Translations under genes and position numbers: made by a program
NCBI RefSeq assembly: GCF_000010665.1
Contig: NC_012796.1
Span: forward strand, 2,385,501-2,449,500
Direction: 5' to 3'
Length of the DNA: 64,000 bases
From: Solidesulfovibrio magneticus RS-1
GTDB lineage: Bacteria > Desulfobacterota > Desulfovibrionia > Desulfovibrionales > Desulfovibrionaceae
The notes under the pieces: model-generated
Database searches by the model: none
Told to the model about the DNA's origin: nothing
The model's input: the letters and a program-made list of their open reading frames with translations, nothing else
In this document: one piece after another, positions 60,682 to 64,000 of the stretch
How positions within the stretch are numbered: the first letter of the stretch is position 1
Layout of the letters: each line of letters opens with the position of its first letter

Positions 60682-61604
60682 GCGCGAGGACAAGGGTGGT
60701 TTGTCTGGCCGGAGCCACGGGCACGGGCAAGACCGCCGCGGCCATCGGCCTGGCCCGGGCTTTTGGCGGCGAAGTCATCAACGTGGACTCGCGCCAGGTT
60801 TACCAAAGCCTGCCGGTGCTGACCGCCCAGCCAAACGACGGGGAGCGCGCCGCCTGTCCGCACCACCTCTACGGCGACACGCCGCTGGATCAGCCCGTGG
60901 CGGCCGGCGATTTCGCCGTGCGGGCCAGGGCTTGCGCCGCCGACATCGCCGGGCGCGGCCGGCTGCCGCTGTTCGTCGGCGGCACTGGCCTGTATTTCCG
61001 GGCCATCCTCGGCGGGCTGGCCCCCATCCCGCCCGTGCCGGCCGAGGTGCGCGCCGCCGTCGCCGCTGACTGGGACCGCCTGGGGCCGGCCGCCATGCAC
61101 GCCCGCCTGGCCGAGCGCGATCCTGACTACGCGGCCAAGATCGCCCCGGCCGACCGCCAGCGCGTCACCCGCGCCCTGGAGGTTGAGGCCGCGACCGGCC
61201 GCGTCTTTTCCGACTGGCACCGCCAAGGCGATCCCGCCGCCCCGGATTATGACGTCATCAGCCTCGGTCTGGCTCTGCCCCTGGAGGAGCTGGCCCACCG
61301 ACTGGCCCGGCGCATCGAAGCCATGGCCGCCGGCGGCGCCGTCGAGGAAGTGCGCGCCGCCCTGGACCGCTATCCTCCGGATGTCCCGGGCTTAAGCGGC
61401 ATCGGCGGGCCGGAGCTGACGGCCTATCTTTCCGGCCGTTGCGGCCTGGGCCAGGCCAAGTCCGCCTGGCTGACCAACACCCGCGCCTATGCCAAGCGGC
61501 AAAGAACCTGGTTTCGCAAGGAGCCGGACATCGTCTGGTTTGGCCCGGGCGACGAGGCCGGGCTGCTGGATTTGGTCGGGAAGCGTTTGGAGGGCGGGGC
61601 ATGA
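60678..61604 (+). CDS. miaA: tRNA dimethylallyltransferase
   Basis: 308 aa. P-loop GATGTGKTAAA, substrate-binding DSRQVYQSLPV, and C-terminal YAKRQRTWFRKE. It prenylates A37 of tRNAs that read codons starting with U. Its stop overlaps the amidase ATG (ATGA at 61601-61604). Confidence 0.96.
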   Translation: MSARTRVVCLAGATGTGKTAAAIGLARAFGGEVINVDSRQVYQSLPVLTAQPNDGERAACPHHLYGDTPLDQPVAAGDFAVRARACAADIAGRGRLPLFVGGTGLYFRAILGGLAPIPPVPAEVRAAVAADWDRLGPAAMHARLAERDPDYAAKIAPADRQRVTRALEVEAATGRVFSDWHRQGDPAAPDYDVISLGLALPLEELAHRLARRIEAMAAGGAVEEVRAALDRYPPDVPGLSGIGGPELTAYLSGRCGLGQAKSAWLTNTRAYAKRQRTWFRKEPDIVWFGPGDEAGLLDLVGKRLEGGA

Positions 61605-62770
61605 TGGACCGGCGGCGCGTCCTGTCGTTTTTGGCCGTGGCCGGCGGACTGGCTTGGCTACGGCCTTCCGCCCTGTTCGCGGCTTCGGCCGACGAGTTGG
61701 CCGGGGAAGGGCAGGCGGAACTCACCGGCGGCAACGTGGCCAAGGCCCTGGTGCTGCTCCATGAAGCCGAGTCCAAGGACCCGCGCAACGACCGGGTTCA
61801 GGCGCTTTTGGGCCGGGCGTATTTCCAGCAAGGCGACGCCCGGACAGCACTGACCCATTTCACTCGGGCCGTGCGGCTCAATCCCGAGGACACGCTGTCG
61901 CGCCTGCTGGCCGACACCATCAGCCAGTTTCCCATGCCCGCCGCCAAAGTCGGGTCTGGGCGCGAACCGTCGCCTTCTCGTTCCCGCCCCTCCAGACTGG
62001 CCCAGGACGCCAAGGCCGAACGCGAAGCCCTGGCCAAGGGCGCAGGGAAATCAACCCGACAAGGGCCGTGGCGCGTGCTGCTCGACGCCGGCCACGGCGG
62101 CCTGGACGCCGGCGCGGCGGTCGGTGGACTGCGTGAGGCTGACGTGACCCTCGATCTGGCCTTGCGTTTGGCCCGGGCGCTGGCCCCGGCCAGAAACGAG
62201 GTGATCATTCACCTCACCCGCACCGCCGACGTGTCCCTGCCCGGCTGGGCCAGGGCCGGGCTGGCCGGTTTCTACGGCGCGGACCTGCTCGTTTCGCTCC
62301 ATGCCGCCCGAGTGAGCGATCCGGCGGCCATGGGCATCGCGGCCTATGGCTATGGCCGCGAACCGTCCGATGCCCAGGCCGCCCTTGTCGCCCGAGTCGA
62401 GAACGCCGCCTACGGACCAGGCGCATCCTGGAAATCCCGGGGCGGGGAAGGGCTTTTCCTGGCTGCTGCCAATAATGCCGTGGGACAGGACCGGTTCGCG
62501 CGCGGCCTGGAACTGGCCCGCGCCTTCATGCGTGCCATGCCCGCCGCCGCGCCGCTGCCAACGCGCGTCGCCGGATCAGCCCCCCTCAAACTGCTCGAAG
62601 AAGCCGACGCGCCGGCACTCCTCTTGGAGACAGGCTTTCTGTCCAACGCCGACGACGCCGCCGCCCTGGGCAGCCCCGACAAGCGCCAAGCCCTGGCCCA
62701 GGCCCTGGCCGACGCCTTTCTGGCGGCGCTGCGGGGAGTGAAGATGCCTCCGGCGGCCGGGAGGGGGTAA
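61601..62770 (+). CDS. N-acetylmuramoyl-L-alanine amidase with TPR segment
   Basis: 389 aa. The N-terminus MMDRRRVLSFLAVAGG has a twin-arginine-like signal (RR at 4-5) with Ala-rich cleavage region. Residues about 35-105 form a TPR segment. About 155-380 form an Amidase_3 domain with DAGHGGLDAGA, SLHAAR and LLETGFLSN zinc and catalytic parts. It cuts the peptide from peptidoglycan glycan chains during cell separation. Its last eight residues (MPPAAGRG) are encoded by a palindromic repeat, so the native C-terminus may once have been shorter. Confidence 0.9.
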   Translation: MMDRRRVLSFLAVAGGLAWLRPSALFAASADELAGEGQAELTGGNVAKALVLLHEAESKDPRNDRVQALLGRAYFQQGDARTALTHFTRAVRLNPEDTLSRLLADTISQFPMPAAKVGSGREPSPSRSRPSRLAQDAKAEREALAKGAGKSTRQGPWRVLLDAGHGGLDAGAAVGGLREADVTLDLALRLARALAPARNEVIIHLTRTADVSLPGWARAGLAGFYGADLLVSLHAARVSDPAAMGIAAYGYGREPSDAQAALVARVENAAYGPGASWKSRGGEGLFLAAANNAVGQDRFARGLELARAFMRAMPAAAPLPTRVAGSAPLKLLEEADAPALLLETGFLSNADDAAALGSPDKRQALAQALADAFLAALRGVKMPPAAGRG

Positions 62771-62792
62771 CCCCCTCCCGGACCCTCCCTGC
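62742..62792 (+). repeat. Palindromic GCCTCCGGCGGC repeat, copy 7, partly coding
   Basis: gatgcctccggcggccggga followed by GGGGGTAACCCCCTCCCGG, a perfect palindromic stem. It overlaps the amidase 3' end; the stop TAA lies at the loop of the hairpin. Confidence 0.85.
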
Positions 62793-62794
62793 CT

Positions 62795-62845
62795 GGGGGC
62801 GCGTCTTCCCCTTGAGGCGGAGCCTCAAGGGGAAGACGCGCCCCC
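62795..62845. repeat. Perfect 24-bp inverted repeat with 3-base loop
   Basis: Arms at 62795-62818 and 62822-62845 are exact complements (GGGGGCGCGTCTTCCCCTTG then AGGC). It lies right after copy 7 between the convergent amidase and tatA genes. It would form one of the strongest hairpins in the window. No T-run follows directly on either side. Confidence 0.92.
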
Positions 62846-62889
62846 AAACAAGAAGGACAGGCGGGAAAACGGCGCAGACCGCAAACCAA

Positions 62890-62912
62890 TTGGGGGGGCC
62901 GGGGGCCTCTTA
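62890..62912 (-). repeat. Half copy of the palindromic repeat
   Basis: On the plus strand ttgggggggccgggggcctc, the tail half of the repeat in reverse orientation, then broken off before the second arm. Confidence 0.45.
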
Positions 62913-62926
62913 AAATGATGCACGCA

Positions 62927-62962
62927 AAAAAGCCCCGGGGAGACGGCTCCTCGGGGCTTTGA
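62927..62962 (-). terminator. Intrinsic terminator of tatA
   Basis: On the minus strand AAAGCCCCGAGGAGC pairs with the GGGGCTTTT arm, then TTTTTTG; it starts about 20 bases after the tatA stop. Confidence 0.88.
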
Positions 62963-62981
62963 CGGCGGATGGGATGTTGCT

Positions 62982-63179
62982 CTAGGCTTTGTGGTCCGTG
63001 GAGTCGTCCTTGGGCTTGCCCGGGGTCACGTCGATCTCGTCAGGCTCGTTGGTGGCCTTTTTGAAGTTCTTGATGGCCTTGCCCATGCCGGCGCCGATCT
63101 CGGGAAGCTTGTTGGCTCCGAAAATAATGAGCACGATGACCAGGATGATGATAAGCTCCGGAAATCCGATTCCAAACAT
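62982..63179 (-). CDS. tatA: Twin-arginine translocase subunit TatA/TatE
   Basis: 65 aa. N-terminal helix (about 7-21) with [20 protein letters not shown], then the hinge and amphipathic helix [20 protein letters not shown] and an acidic tail: the layout of TatA. It forms the pore of the Tat export system. No tatB or tatC neighbour in view. Monocistronic with its own terminator. Confidence 0.93.
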   Translation of the reverse strand: MFGIGFPELIIILVIVLIIFGANKLPEIGAGMGKAIKNFKKATNEPDEIDVTPGKPKDDSTDHKA

Positions 63180-63266
63180 GCTGCGCCTCCGCTGGTGGAT
63201 TGGCCGTGGCTATACACGCGGCCTTGGGGCAGGTCAAGGAAGGCACGGTTTTATGGACATATCGTC

Positions 63267-63671
63267 ATGACGGCGCAAGTGCGTCGCTTGCCCGGCCAGG
63301 GTTGCCCCCATTGCCGGGCAGAGCGCTGTCTCTACGAGGAGCATCTCAACCCAGGCCTGCACGAGAACCATCGTTGCGCCGTGCTTAACCGGCTGTGCCG
63401 TGCCTTTGACGACTTCGTGCTGCGCGCCGACGTCATGGGGCTGCCCGACGAGCAGGCCCAGGCCCTTTGGGAGAGCCGTTTTCCGGCCACCCTGGCCAAA
63501 GAAGGGAATTGTCAGGATTACCTGCCCGGTGATACGACTTCCTTCCCGGATTGCGCCCATGCCGTGGGCGATTTGTGCTTGCTCGCCTTTCCCCTGTGCC
63601 CGGGGCGTTGTCCACGCTACCTGGAAGGTTGGGCGCGGGGTGTCGCGCCAAAGGATGGTTTCCATGACTGA
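63267..63671 (+). CDS. Cysteine-rich hypothetical protein
   Basis: 134 aa with nine or ten cysteines, including CPHC at the N-terminus (Cys13, Cys16), Cys21 and a C-terminal cluster LCLLAFPLCPGRCPRY. Pattern suggests a metal site (zinc or Fe-S). I do not recognise a family. Its stop lies 8 bp inside the following gene, so the two are translationally coupled. Confidence 0.6.
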   Translation: MTAQVRRLPGQGCPHCRAERCLYEEHLNPGLHENHRCAVLNRLCRAFDDFVLRADVMGLPDEQAQALWESRFPATLAKEGNCQDYLPGDTTSFPDCAHAVGDLCLLAFPLCPGRCPRYLEGWARGVAPKDGFHD

Positions 63672-64000
63672 CGCTTCCGGCAACGCCTTGACGTTGCTGC
63701 ACTTTCCTTGTTTGACTCCGGCCGTGTCCAGTGACGGCGTGCCGGGCGTACGTTTTCTTGATCCCGGCCTGGGCGAGCCTGGCGACCCGGAGTTGCTGCG
63801 TCCCGCCGACCTGCCGCTTTCCCAGGAAGAACTGGCGGGATTTTTGCGCGAATTCGAGCGCCTGCGCCGCGAGACGAAAAATCCCAAGGATCTGGCGTTG
63901 CTGGCCGGAGCGGGCGGAGGGCATTTCTTCAGCGAAACCTCCTTTGCCGTGCGCGAGGCTTTAGAAGACCAGCTCAATCCGGGCCGGGTGGCCCTGCGCC
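63664..64000 (+). CDS. Hypothetical protein, N-terminal part (cut by window edge)
   Basis: 112 codons from the ATG at 63664 with no stop before the window end. A short N-terminal part is followed by a helix-rich stretch (LSQEELAGFLREFERLRRE). No signal peptide or motif is visible. Overlap with the cysteine-rich gene suggests a shared job. Confidence 0.55.
   Translation, partial: MTDASGNALTLLHFPCLTPAVSSDGVPGVRFLDPGLGEPGDPELLRPADLPLSQEELAGFLREFERLRRETKNPKDLALLAGAGGGHFFSETSFAVREALEDQLNPGRVALR

Overview
The window looks like chromosomal DNA from a high-GC sulfate-reducing deltaproteobacterium of the Desulfovibrio/Solidesulfovibrio kind. This is an inference from gene content. There is a periplasmic tetraheme class III cytochrome c3, a corrinoid methionine synthase without a reactivation domain, futalosine-type menaquinone genes (MqnC and a UbiD-family decarboxylase), an FmdE-family protein, and very strong GC bias at third codon positions. 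The taxon cannot be fixed by eye. No rRNA, tRNA, CRISPR array, transposase or prophage gene was seen. Almost all of the window is ordinary core genome, densely packed in short operons.

Layout. 0-4 kb (minus): partial rpiB, a LolB-like lipoprotein, a TPR protein and rpoH. 4-10.7 kb (plus): metH, a TlpA-type thioredoxin, an N-acetylglutamate-synthase-like GNAT protein, hpt, a zinc-ribbon/DUF3426 membrane protein and radA. 10.7-20.3 kb: a fused MFS/spermidine-synthase-like protein, a periplasmic beta-carbonic anhydrase with an anion transporter, a PLP decarboxylase, envelope proteins (TPR; EF-hand plus LysM lipoprotein), an FMN alpha-hydroxy-acid oxidase, an amphi-Trp protein and an SGNH hydrolase. 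20.4-25.8 kb (minus): the operon TIGR00725-HIT-lapA-mutS-lysA, closed by a strong hairpin. 25.9-28.9 kb (plus): uvrC, a methyltransferase and ywbE. 29-35.3 kb (minus): tag and DUF488, a UbiD decarboxylase, a DnaJ protein, a YkgJ protein and a CoA-binding protein. 35.4-39.2 kb: mqnC, an EamA exporter and an M24 peptidase. 39.3-43 kb (minus): a class III metal/oxyanion ABC importer with FmdE. 43-45.4 kb (minus): a cyclase-family hydrolase, cytochrome c3 and a CBS protein. 45.5-62.8 kb (plus): a long housekeeping run, pcm-mrp-pgsA-DivIC-TPR-lipoprotein, fbp-tsaD, trx-trxB, bamD, an unknown gene with an EF-G paralogue, an acyltransferase, then rsmD-coaD-miaA-amidase. 63 kb: tatA (minus) and two unknown genes, the last cut by the window edge.

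The most notable non-genic feature is a family of GC-rich palindromic repeats beginning GCCTCCGGCGGC, placed at the 3' ends of genes and mostly between convergent genes. One copy is read in frame as the C-terminus of the amidase. Two large gene-free stretches (36.4-36.9 and 43.8-44.3 kb) share an A-rich motif that may mark a second dispersed element. I found no clear multi-gene novel defence or biosynthetic system. The best leads are the two repeat families, the transporter-FmdE operon, the UvrC insertion, the EF-G paralogue cassette and the EF-hand/LysM lipoprotein.
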